Shown: positions 38,678-48,992 of the stretch, piece by piece
Layout: each line of letters starts with the position of its first letter
How positions within the stretch are numbered: position 1 is the stretch's first letter
Assembly (NCBI GenBank): GCA_030248195.1
Contig: JASAND010011200.1
Coordinates: 1 to 64,000, forward strand
Reading direction: 5' to 3'
Source of the DNA: Trissonchulus latispiculum
Lineage: Eukaryota > Nematoda > Enoplea > Enoplida > Ironidae
Length of the DNA: 64,000 nt
Program-made: the position numbers and the translations under genes
The notes under the pieces: generated by a model
What the model was told of the DNA's origin: nothing
Seen by the model: only the letters and a program-made list of their open reading frames with translations
Databases searched by the model: none

Positions 38678-38851
38678 TTTCCGTGCTCTAACATTGTGGG
38701 ACCAGTCCAGGTATTTTCAGGCGAAAAGATAAAAAGGTTTTGGCTTTTAGCTCCTCATAAGGCGTGACACAGGATTGGTTGTCATGGCTGGAAAGAGTAC
38801 ACAAAATTAACATTTTTGTTTTGCCACTTTTGAGCTATCTACAGTGCTTAA

Positions 38852-40084
38852 GGGGGGGTCAATTTTTGGCCGATTTTTCGACCATCTCAGATTTTGCTCA
38901 TTTTCACATTTTGTTCTCCGATTGGTATATTTTAACGAGTTTTTGAAATTAAAGTCGGTTCTTTTACGGTTAATGAGTAATTTCACTTCAGAGTTGAGAT
39001 CTCATGTGTTAACATAGGAAACTGGAAAAGTTTCAATTTTTTGACTAGTTTCAAAAAATCTCGAAACTGGGCAAAGATTATCAGTATAACTTGGTATCAT
39101 TAGAAACGTCTATTTGTATACTTTAATTTGTTGGAATTAGATTTTTGAGTTAGGCCTTTAAATTTTTAAAAATAATTTTTGAAGCTTGCTGCCTGAAATT
39201 TGGCGTTTTTCGTTGTTGAAAACTGGGGTGTTTCAACTTTGATCACGCATTACATAAATTGAAAGGCCTATGTAACTAAAAAATCTGATACCAACAAATC
39301 ACAGTATATAAGTAGACGTTTCTAAAAATACCAAATGATGCTGATAATCTTTGCCCAGTTTCGAGATTTTTTGTCACTAAAAATTTGGTTTTTTACCAAA
39401 ATTTTGAATTTTTTCGATTTTTTGCCTATTACGTGAGACCATTGCAATCAGCAGCTACCAAATGCCAAAATATCTCGTTTCTCGTTATTTCTGGTGGCTG
39501 TAGTTCAGTGTTGACTACAATTATTCCAGCTAAGTAGCCCAACGTGGTCGCTGCATCCCAATCTGTCGGACTGGTACCCATATAGCAAAAATATCGATTT
39601 TTTCAAATTTCTCAAAATATGATAAATTTGACATCAATCGAAAGCTCTTAATGCGAGGAACATTTTTTCTTCTTGGGCTATGGTCCGCAAATGCACCAAA
39701 TTGAAGTTAATGGCTGTTAAAGAGTTTTGTTATCTAACCTCAACATTGGCCTTGCTGCTCCTTAAAAGTCGTTAAAAAGGCATGAAATCACGTTTAGCCG
39801 GCCAACACCGGGACAAAATTAATTCTTTAGATCAATTTTCAAATGTACACCCTATTGAAGCTCCAAAATCGAACACTGTATAAGGAAAAGTGCCTTAGTC
39901 TCAAGCGGTACCCTCGTTTCGCCCATTATTACAATTGAAAGCAGTTGATAGCTCGTAACTCGTGGAGACATGGATGAAACAACTCAATATTTAAACTTGG
40001 TACGTACAACATGTGTGGCTACAATATGTGTAAAAATGAGCGAAATCCGTGACTATAAATTTTTTCATGGTGGACCCTCCCGCC
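38852..40084. mobile_element. Family D TTAA element nested in B3
   Basis: 1,233 bp with TTAA on both sides (38,848-38,851 and 40,085-40,088). The ends are GGGGGGGTC and GACCCTCCCGCC. Inside, 39,072-39,165 and 39,275-39,370 form an inverted pair around GGGCAAAGATTATCAG and ACGTCTA. No coding frame. Confidence 0.85.
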
Positions 40085-40259
40085 TTAAGTCAGTATAAGC
40101 AAAAAACTATTGTGAGGGTCAAAAAATGGTCGTTTTCGAGGAAATCAGTATTTCCAAAATTACTGCCAAATCTTACGGACAATTTTGGTCCATTATTACT
40201 CAATCGATACACAGTCTAATTACATATTTTGTCAATGGCAATTAGCTGAAATTCGTTGT

Positions 40260-41211
40260 CCTTTTGAGTATGTATTTTTGATTGACCGCCTAAATCACGA
40301 CGAAATTTGATGAAACTTTCCAAAATAAGTTCTTTTAGTATTCTAACACCCTCCAAGTAATCCCGCTTTAAAGATTTGACGTTTCCGTTCAAAGTAGTTT
40401 TTGTTAATTTTTAACAGTTGCTGCCTAGCTTTAATTATTCGTTCGAAAGATCTCGTTGAGCTCTGCATTTTTGCTTTTTGAAGCAACTTTTTAGCTCTTC
40501 TGTATTGTGTGTGAGATATAGCCGTGTTTCTTATTTTGGCTTTGAAAATTCGTCATTTTTGCAGAAATAATCAGCATTTCTTGAGCTACGCAAGCCTTAG
40601 AATTCAGCTAAGGGTGTCGATTTGAAGGTCGCGTCGAGGCCGATTATCCGAGCATTATGATCTTCCGACTGCTATCCCGTACGCTGCTATCATTAAAAAT
40701 GTTGTATTGTAAAAACATGCCAATTTTTTCCAGCGATTGTGGAGCATTTATTATGCAAGCTATAGGGTTGTCACTTAGTAGACCTGCTTTACACAAAAAT
40801 ACCCCGGAACCCTGTTTTAGTTGCCCCGATTGCTGCTTTCTAGCTGAAGTGGTCGCTTGCCAAAGATGGGAATAGTAGGCAAAATCCAGGCTGCGTATAC
40901 TTTTTAGCTAATTTCTTCACACAAAAAGCTATTTCATCATAACTAAAAAAGGGTACCCAGGTATTTGATTGTGGAATCGAATGATGTTTTCGATGCCTCA
41001 CTAAAGAATTTACTTTGTCTGCAAAAATCCAAGAAAATTAAATTACTTCGAAAATGCAGTAAAATAATTCCAAAAACTAAAGTTAGTTTCACTGTATATA
41101 TTAGAAAGGGAAATGTTAAGCTGCATTTTGATATAAAAGTGGCTTCTTAACTCCAAGGAATGAATGCGTAATAAGTGTACAAAATTGATGTCTTCAAAAG
41201 GAATCACCACC
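40260..41211 (+). mobile_element. Family A copy A3 nested in B3
   Basis: About 952 bp, matching A1 from its CCTTTTG (position ~15 of the element) to the terminal GGAATCACCACC. The first ~15 bp and the left TTAA are lost, and the right TTAA reads ATAA. It lies in the same orientation as A1. Confidence 0.85.
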
Positions 41212-41756
41212 ATAAGCTAGAGATTTGGCCGAAAAACCTTTTTGGCAAAAAATTTTGTTTCGAACATCGATTTCTCAAAAACTGCTCGACGGTTTCCGGA
41301 GATTTTTGGCAGAGTGGAAATTCGCACTTCTGTGGAGGGACGTTTTTCTTTGTTCGGGCTAAAACTTTTGGAGTAGCAAGAAAACTAAACGCGATGTTGC
41401 GAAATTTCGTGTTTCCGTGGATTTGGCCGATTTTCTCGACCGTTAAGACCTGTTGAGCCAAATCCACAAAAACGTCCCTTCATATCATAGCACAAAAGGA
41501 ACTTTTGGTCGATTCTACAGTTTTGATAAGTCGATATTTAAAATTTTTATATAAAAATGGTCTATGTCTAACCGCTATGGCAGCAACGTTTTGCTAATTT
41601 TTTGCTGATTTTACTAGTCTAATAAGCTCATGTGAATGTCCTGATATAAGCTTTAAAACGATGTATAAAGCTCTTTCTATCTCCCAAAATTGCTAAAGTT
41701 CTAGCGTTTTATAAATTACCACAAAAGCGCTGCACAAAAGGATACCACCACCTTAA

Positions 41757-42828
41757 GCCTGACAAGCATAAGTTTAATCAAAGAGCTGTAACCCTAATTA
41801 AAACGTCCACTATATGTATTAGAACCGCTGTCGTTGATTAGCCACGAGACTAAATTTTTCCGGCTACGCCTCAGCGTAGCCGGCTATTATACATTATTCT
41901 CTGTTTATGAATTTCTGCTCCGCAGCTTAAGTTTTGCTGGAGACTGGTTAATAGGTGATGAATATGTAAGGGGGTTTCGGAAATTAGTTTCAATTGCCGT
42001 TGTGTAACATTTCATTCTTTGCCTTAAGTTCACCCACAGAAGAACTGGACGTTGATGTTAACTGATGAAATGTGTATGTTATGCAAATTAAGTTAATACT
42101 CTTTTGAAGGCTCTAATTGGAAGAAGGTAGGTATGTCGCATAGCTGCACAGATTTCAGGAACGTTAATAGACCAATTGGCGACTTGCGAGCAACTATGTA
42201 TATATAATCCATCCTTTCCAAGTTACGGGCTAATTCACACTAAGATCAACATGTTCCCCAAGTGACAACAAACAGGCAACAACCTCCAACACATTTTCAC
42301 GCATTCGAGCTACCTCCCTCGAAATGTTATTCTTTGCACAATACTTTTACAAAAGGCATACTTTTAGGCAAAAGGAATACTTTTAGAAAAGTTAAGCTCC
42401 ATACCTTTCAACAACCCTTTTGCATACATCATCTGCTTGTTCGGAGACATCCCAGTCTTGAGTCGCTGTAGATCTAACTAAACATTTCTGAAAAGCCCAA
42501 CAAAACCGCATACATTTTTTAGTGGAAATTTCTGGTCAGTTCTCATGAAGAAATAATTTTCAAGAATTTTGGGTATTATGACACCAAATCTAAGTTATCT
42601 ATTTTGGACTACTCCGTGAACATTTCCTTTCTCATCCCCTTTCTCTGTTTGTTCTTAAGGGTTCTTCTTAAGTCAGGGTAGTTTTGCGGACCCTCGGCCT
42701 GGGATCGTCATCTCCCGAGATTTTTGGCTTTCTCCTCCCGAGGTTTCTTCGATGCCCGAATTTTTGAAGATTTGCGCCGAAATAAAATAGTAATTTTTGA
42801 AATATTTGTTTTAGAATTATTTGTTTAA
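41757..42828. other. 1.1-kb spacer and presumed LENG1 upstream region
   Basis: No gene. A perfect GC hairpin (stem CCGGCTACGC, loop CTCA) is at 41,860-41,883. A TTTGTTTTAG lies 17 nt before the LENG1 ATG. Promoter elements cannot be named with confidence. Confidence 0.45.
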
Positions 42829-45267
42829 ATGGCTTCGGTTGGAGGACTGAACATTTTGCCCAAGAAGCGATGGCACGTTCGAACCAAGGAAAACATCGCC
42901 CGAGTGAAGCGGGACGAGGCTGCTGCCAGAGAAGAAGAGGAGCGACGAGAAGAGAGAGCTCGATTGGCGGAGCAAGAGGCTAGGACGGAGCTACTAAGGC
43001 AAAAGGCTAAGGAAAAGTTAGTTGGATGCTAAATTTGTATGCCGTTTGTAGCGGTGTTATGGGCCATAAATCGAATTTGAATAGTTGGTTTAAGTCGCGG
43101 GCAAAGCGGAGCATATATTCAAGTCAACTGTTGTCTTGCCTGTAGTTAATTGGAGAACGGTGTGTCTTACAATAGTCCTCTTGTCTTGTTGAAAATAGCC
43201 TCTCCTCACTCACCCATACTGATTTCCTTTTTTTTGTAGGTGCATTGTTTTTGTTTATGTAATGCTATATATTTGATAACAATAATTAGCTCTTTGCTCG
43301 ATTTACGTATTTCTTATTTCAAGCTCTGACTCTTATTTATTTTTACGTAACCGTGTTATTAACTGTGAAAAATTTATTTTCTATTTCTAGGGGAGCCTCT
43401 GGTATTGTGGACGATGAAAAGCCTTCTACAAGTCACCAATCTGAGCCTGAGAAGCCCGGTATGTTGGCCACCCTTTTTACTTTTATCGTTTTTGACCTGT
43501 TGAAGGCATTTGAGCCATCGCCGACCGAGAATAGAGCATATGTGAATGATAGGCGACCAAATTGCAACTGCTCTTCGGTTACCTAATTTGTGACTCCATG
43601 TGATATATAGCATTTTTACGTAAGCGCAGGAGTTTTTCTAAGAATATCTGTTTTATATATCTATTTTTGCGTCTTTTTAACGAAATCGTTTGTAACAGAA
43701 CTTAACTGTTGCGGTCATTGTTTAGAAGAATTTTTGGAAGTTTTGGAAATTTAAGGCTCCAATTGTATTACGCATAGAGGAGGATTGGAGAGGATTTTTA
43801 ATTTCTGAGTAGAAGTTGAATATAAAATTTTCGAAAATTGTCAATTTATCACTTGGATTTTTTGTGGTTTTTCCGCTTCAAAAAAGCTAGCTTCAAAATA
43901 CAAGTTCGTGCATAGTTTGCTTGGATTGTATAAATGTAACTGTTTAAATTTTTTATTACATTCATTTTTGTGTCCTGATTTAGGTCATGTGAACCTGTTC
44001 GCCGATCTGGAGGAACAGTATCGAACCTTTGGCGCCAATAAGGAACATGAGGAGGAAAAACGACTGGACCAGGAAAAGTATGAACGGTCCATCGGACTGT
44101 TGAAGTATCTTGGCGAGGGTTCCTTTGAATCACTGAAAACGGTTAGTTTAGAAACTGCAGAAAATAAGGTGCTCCGAGAAGTGTTGTTCAGTTCACGTTG
44201 GGCTTTAATTTGTTCCCCAAATATAACCATCTTTTAAAAGCTTCTATTTTTGACCCCCGATCTCTGGGCGGTACAGCATCCACATTCACTCTAGGGGATC
44301 TTCCAGTGACAAAAGTTGCTCCTTGATTACTTTTGGAGACGTAAAATTTGAACAATTGTTGTTGACTCATAGCGTGGCTTTATGAGGTCATTTACCTGGC
44401 AAGATGTATGTACGTAGCTTAATGTTTTTAAGGTTGAGAGATGTATGTAGCTAACTCGGATTAACTGCGCGTTTCTGAGTAAAGTTTCGTATAGGCGTGA
44501 CAGGCGTTGAGTTCACTTCAAGTATATGCCTTCGACACAAGTCAACCCTTGTTATGGTTTCGACAACAGTTGTATGGCATAGATTAGATACAAACGAAGA
44601 ATTGCAACATTTTTGTGTATCTATCTACGTGTGCTGTTTTTAGGTTCCGTGGTATGAAAAGATTCCTGAGCATCGACAGCTGAAACGAGAATTGACGACT
44701 ACAACCACCACTACTACAGATACAACTACTACTGCTGCTGCATCTACGTCTATAGCTGCAGTCCCTAAAGCTATCATCAATCGGTTACTGTTTTCTAAGC
44801 CCCCGCCTGTTACACTGAAACCGTCACCGTCCGCAAGCGCTGATGCAGAAAAGACTGACTTGTCCAGGCGAGCTGAGAAGCGGCGAAAGAAGGAAAAGCA
44901 TTCAAAACGGAAGCGTAAACACTCCGACTCTCGGCGATCCGGGAAGAAGACGAAGAAGAAAGCGAAGCGACGGAGGAAACGACGACATGCCAGTTCGGAC
45001 AGTGAAACGGATTCGGAGTCTTCCGGTTCGGAGGCCGAATCTGGGGATACCGGCGAAGACTTGCTGAAAAGACAGCAGCTGGAACGGATGCGTGCGGAAA
45101 GACTGAAACGAGAGGCGGCTGAAAGGACTAGAGCTAAACAGCTGGTACTGAGCCACTCCAAAGTGCCCACTACTGAACAGAAGACTGTAATTGAGGATGT
45201 CAGTCGGAATCAGAAATATAATTCACAGTTTAATCCTGATCTGTGCAGGCAAAATCGAAGCAGATAA
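42829..45267 (+). CDS. LENG1: LENG1-like nuclear protein with N-terminal CIR domain
   Basis: Homologue of leukocyte receptor cluster member 1, a nuclear protein with a CIR-type N-terminus, thought from its family to be linked to splicing or transcription. Four exons: 42829-43016, 43391-43458, 43984-44141, 44644-45267. All are GT-AG with matching phases; the total is 1,038 nt or 345 aa (human is about 264). Residues 6-40 carry the signature [16 protein letters not shown] and VKRDEA, followed by an E/R-rich helix. Exon 3 has the second conserved block, HVNLFADLE and GLLKYLGEG, and exon 4 opens with PWYEKIP. After that the protein is low-complexity: a run of Thr (~156-170), a Lys/Arg-rich segment (~215-255), an acidic Ser/Glu patch and a helical R/E stretch. 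The longer tail explains the extra length. Exon 1 uses donor GTTAGT directly after KEK. Intron 3 holds one of the shared repeat blocks. Confidence 0.95.
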
Positions 45268-45896
45268 TTAAATCCGTTAACCGGATATTTGTATACGTCT
45301 TCTTTTAATTTATTTTTATACTATCATTCGATTTCCACAGCAGTTGTGTGTTTGCACAATGTGTGCTATCGATTGTAAATTGAGAGACAGTAAAAGTTTT
45401 CACTTTTTGTTTTATGATCTGTTGGTTTTGTTAGTGTTTAATTTTTAAGCTTCTTTGTCTTAATGCAGTAATTTTTACGTAGGAGCCTGGTCTCTGACTG
45501 TTTCCACAATCCACACTATTCGAATTTATGAGGATGGAGCTCAAAGCTAGTCAGTGTCGTACAGGCTGTAATTTTATAAATAATGGAGATAAATTCATGG
45601 GTTGATAGATGGATCTTAAATACGTCGTTGTGTCAAGTACTGTGTGGTTGCACGCTGGTACGCAAGAGTGCTGTCTACGATAAGAGATTGCGTTTTAAGT
45701 CCGGATTAACCGCGTAGATCAGTTGAATAATAAATAATACATCCATAAGTCGGGAGTGAGTTTCCAAAGACGCTACTAAGCAGGAGCATTTCTAAATCCG
45801 GCTTAGGCGGACAGGTTTTTCTCAAAACATCTTCCTAAATTGAGAATGCGTTCCATCTCACCTTTCTCGTAAGTTGGGTAAAAGTCTTAAGGTGCT
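45268..45896. other. LENG1 3' region, no further gene
   Basis: About 630 bp of AT-rich sequence with no open frame of interest. AATAATAAATAATAC near 45,725 is a possible polyadenylation region. Confidence 0.4.
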
Positions 45897-45900
45897 GGTT

Positions 45901-46882
45901 CGGGTATTTGCAGCAAATTTTGAAAGACTGTAATTTGCTCAATTTTTGGTGTTCAACGATAATTTTTATATCATTTCAAAGCTTAGAATGTGCTTGTTAC
46001 AACTAGGTACAGTATAGCTGTCTCATATCAACTCTTCGGCTTAAACAACATGAAATTTGAACAACAACTTGCAATAACATGAAAACATTTTTGAACATGG
46101 ATTTCTCGAAGTGTGGGAAAGCTAAAGAAAAGCGACCTGTTCAGGCTTCAAAAGAAACGTCTTCCCGAGGGCTATTTTTTCTGAAATTGTTTAGCGAGTA
46201 AAGAATTTCAAGATTTTGAGAAAAACGTAAATTTTGTCCGATTTTCGTCAAAATTTTCAAGTTTGGACGCTTATTTCTCTCGAACTGAAAGACAAAACGC
46301 AAAACCATGAAAAATAGCCCTCGGCAACTGTCTCGAAAATACGTGTGTAAAGCCGTTTTTTAATTGATTGCATGAGTTGAGAGAAATCCGTGTTCAAAAC
46401 AATCTAGTTGAGATTTTCAAAATTTCACATTTTCGCTGCTGTGCGAAGGCTGGGAAGCCGCAGAGAGCTCTCCGTTAGACATGGCATGTCCTTTAGGACT
46501 ACAAATATGGACAATACTTGACCGACGGACCAACGTTGTTGAAGCTGTCGAAATCTTGCAATATTTGATTTTTCGAAAAATGGCCGGTTTTGGACCTCGA
46601 AAATCAATTTTCGCTGTTATCTCTTAAACCTTAACGAATCGAAGAATACTCTCAAGAGCAAAGTTGTAGGTCTTGGTGAGAGAATTCGAATGACTACAAG
46701 TGCATCTTTGTAGGGTGGCCACAGTGCAAGTTATGGCGGATTAAAGCTAATTTCTCCAAAACTCAAATTTTCAAGTCGCGATTTTAAAATGCTAAATAAT
46801 GTAATTGTAGCAAATTTGAACGAATTTCAACGACAATTGCGCTTTTGAAGCCCAAAAATACACGAATCCCCGAACCAGCACC
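45901..46882. mobile_element. Family C TTAA element
   Basis: 982 bp. TTAA is at 45,897-45,900 on the left; the right side has decayed to ATAG. The ends are GGTGCTGGTTCGGG and CCCGAACCAGCACC. The terminal GGTGCTGGT matches the family B end but the interior differs. No coding frame. Confidence 0.82.
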
Positions 46883-46926
46883 ATAGTCTCCCTTTGAAGA
46901 TGAAGGGACAGTTCGAAATTATTTAA

Positions 46927-47937
46927 GGTGGTGGTATCCTTTTGTGCAGTGCTTATGTTGTGATTTTTTTGAAACGCGATAACTTTCGCAATTTTGGGAG
47001 TTGCAAAGAGCTTTATACATCGTTTTAAAGCTTATTATTTGTACATTCACATGAGCTTACAGAACTGGCAAAATTGCCAAAAAAACTAGCAGAAATTTTC
47101 TGACAAGCTGACATCTAACAGGATGAATATAGACCAAAAGTTTTGAACATCGATTTCTCAAAACTGAAGAATCGGCCAAAAGTTCTTTTTGTGCCACGAT
47201 GTGAAGGACATATGGGCCGAGGGACGTTTTTTTGGATTTGGCTCAGCAGGTCTTAACAGTCGAGAAAATCGGCCAAATGCACAGTAACACGGAATTTCGC
47301 AACTTCGCATTGAGTTTTCTTGCTACTACTCAATATGTTTTAGCCCAAATCAAGAAAATTGTTCCTCTGCAGAAGTGCGAAATTCGATTCTGCCGAAAAT
47401 CTTCGGAATCCGTCGAGTAGTTTTTGAGAAATCGATGTTCGAAACAAAATAATCGCAGTTTTGCCAAAATGGGTTTTCGGCCAAATCTCTAGCTGAAAGC
47501 AATAAAGTCCGGCTAATAGGCTAATTCATAAAATGTGCATTTGGACGATGTATCGATTGATTATAACTAAGCCAATTTTGTCCTTAACATGTGGCAGTAA
47601 TTTTGAAAAAACTGATTTCCTGGAAAATGGCCATTTTTTGACCCTAAAAACAGTTTTTTGCTTAATACTGACTTAACCACTGGAGATAGCTCAAAGCTTG
47701 TAAGAGCAAAAATGTTCATTTTCGTGTCCTCTTTCCAGCCATACCAACCGATCTCGTGTCTTGTCTACCTACTGGGAGCTTACGGCTAAAAACCAAAACT
47801 TTCCTATCTTTCGGCCTAAGAATACGGGACTGGTCCTAAAATGTTAAAGAGCACGGAAATAGATTATTTCGTTTTAGCCCTTTGCGTAAAGGATTAAAGC
47901 CGTAGGAGTCTAAAATACCCGAAAGGAAACCAGCACC
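46927..47937 (-). mobile_element. Family B TTAA element, complete copy B2
   Basis: 1,011 bp between TTAA at 46,923-46,926 and 47,938-47,941, in reverse orientation to B1. The ends are GGTGGTGGTATCC and CCAGCACC. It lies 44 bp from family C, so two related elements sit almost side by side. Confidence 0.88.
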
Positions 47938-47941
47938 TTAA

Positions 47942-48992
47942 AGTGCATTCGTAGTTCCAGTCGCAAGTAGTCGCGCGTATGTAAGCGTCTGCATGCGTTC
48001 GTGACCATAAATATGCTACAATTATTTTTAAACGCTTGAAACGGCATCTTATTAGGGGGAGCGCGTTAGCGCTCCCCCTAGAATAGGGAAAATTTGACGC
48101 AATGTGTATAATCTGGACATTGTTTGGCCTGGGGCCAGCGGAGGAGTGGACCGATCGGGCTCAAACTTGGTGTGTGAAGAGCCTGTGGGCAGGGGTACAT
48201 GCTGTGAAAATTTCAGCCGGATCGGCCGGGTAGATCTTGAGATATGAAAATTGGCCCCCCCGAGCAGGTCGCGTTTCTCCTCTTTTTTTTTCCCTAGGGG
48301 TGCAGGTCGGAAGACCCTTCAGAGCCCTACTATTTTAAGTTTTTTTTGTACAAAAAGTTCCGCAATTCCGGGGAAATTACTTTCCGCGGTTTCCGGACCC
48401 CCCCAGATGGCCCCACCCCCCCGGTGGGGACCCCCCAAGTGACCCCCGGAAAAAAACTAAGTCCGAAAATATTCTAGCCTCGAAATAGATCGCAGCGAGC
48501 GAAGCTGGGCTCTCATATTGCTCATGTGGCATGGCCCAAGGGTGGAGGTCTCCATTTGAGAGTTTGGTGTTGGTCGGTCATCTGTGGCGCCCTGGCCAGG
48601 GGTCAGTAGTTAACGTGTAAAAGGGGGTCTGGGCCTACGGAGTAGGCAGCCCTATACATAAGAGCTGCTGGGCTGAGGTTTCGTATTCGAATAGGAACCC
48701 CTATATGGTGAATCTAAATGACCCATTAGTTTCGCTCTAGGACCTATCCATGTGGCTGGGGGGCACCCTGATGGTGGTGGGCCCTACCGTGTCGCAACTC
48801 CAACTTTAACCTCTTCTACAGAAATATCTACAGTGAGCAGGTCTCTCTTATTTGGGGTTTGGGGTGGGGTGCGGGAGGACTACAGCATAGGCTATAGTAG
48901 GTTTCGCCCGGACCCCTGTGGCGCCCTGGCCAGGGGTCCGGACCGGGGACCGGGTCCAAAATGGCCAAAAATCGATTTTTCCAAAAGTGACC
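47942..48992. other. Repeat-edge region with a 12-bp GC hairpin
   Basis: A perfect hairpin TAGGGGGAGCGC-gtta-GCGCTCCCCCTA is at 48,053-48,080, like the terminal hairpin of the fold-back element. Then follow C- and G-rich tracts (48,245-48,450) and degraded sequence leading into the satellite. No gene. It may be the outer part of a second, decayed fold-back-like element whose other end is not visible. Confidence 0.5.

Larger units (their letters stand above)
37863..41752 (+). mobile_element. Family B element B3 split by three nested insertions
   Basis: Pieces of one family B copy lie at 37,863-37,870, 38,678-38,847, 40,089-40,259 and 41,216-41,752, in order and orientation. The end is CCACC followed by TTAA at 41,753-41,756. 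The gaps are filled by a CCGGGT element, element D and family A copy A3. Comparison with the uninterrupted B1 shows that D and A3 entered at TTAA tetranucleotides present in B1 (GTGGTTAAGGCAG and GCTTTAAGCTAG). Confidence 0.85.

Noticed and set aside
44640..45170. 176-codon minus-strand frame
   Set aside because: Antisense of the Lys/Arg/Ser-rich LENG1 exon 4; low-complexity shadow.
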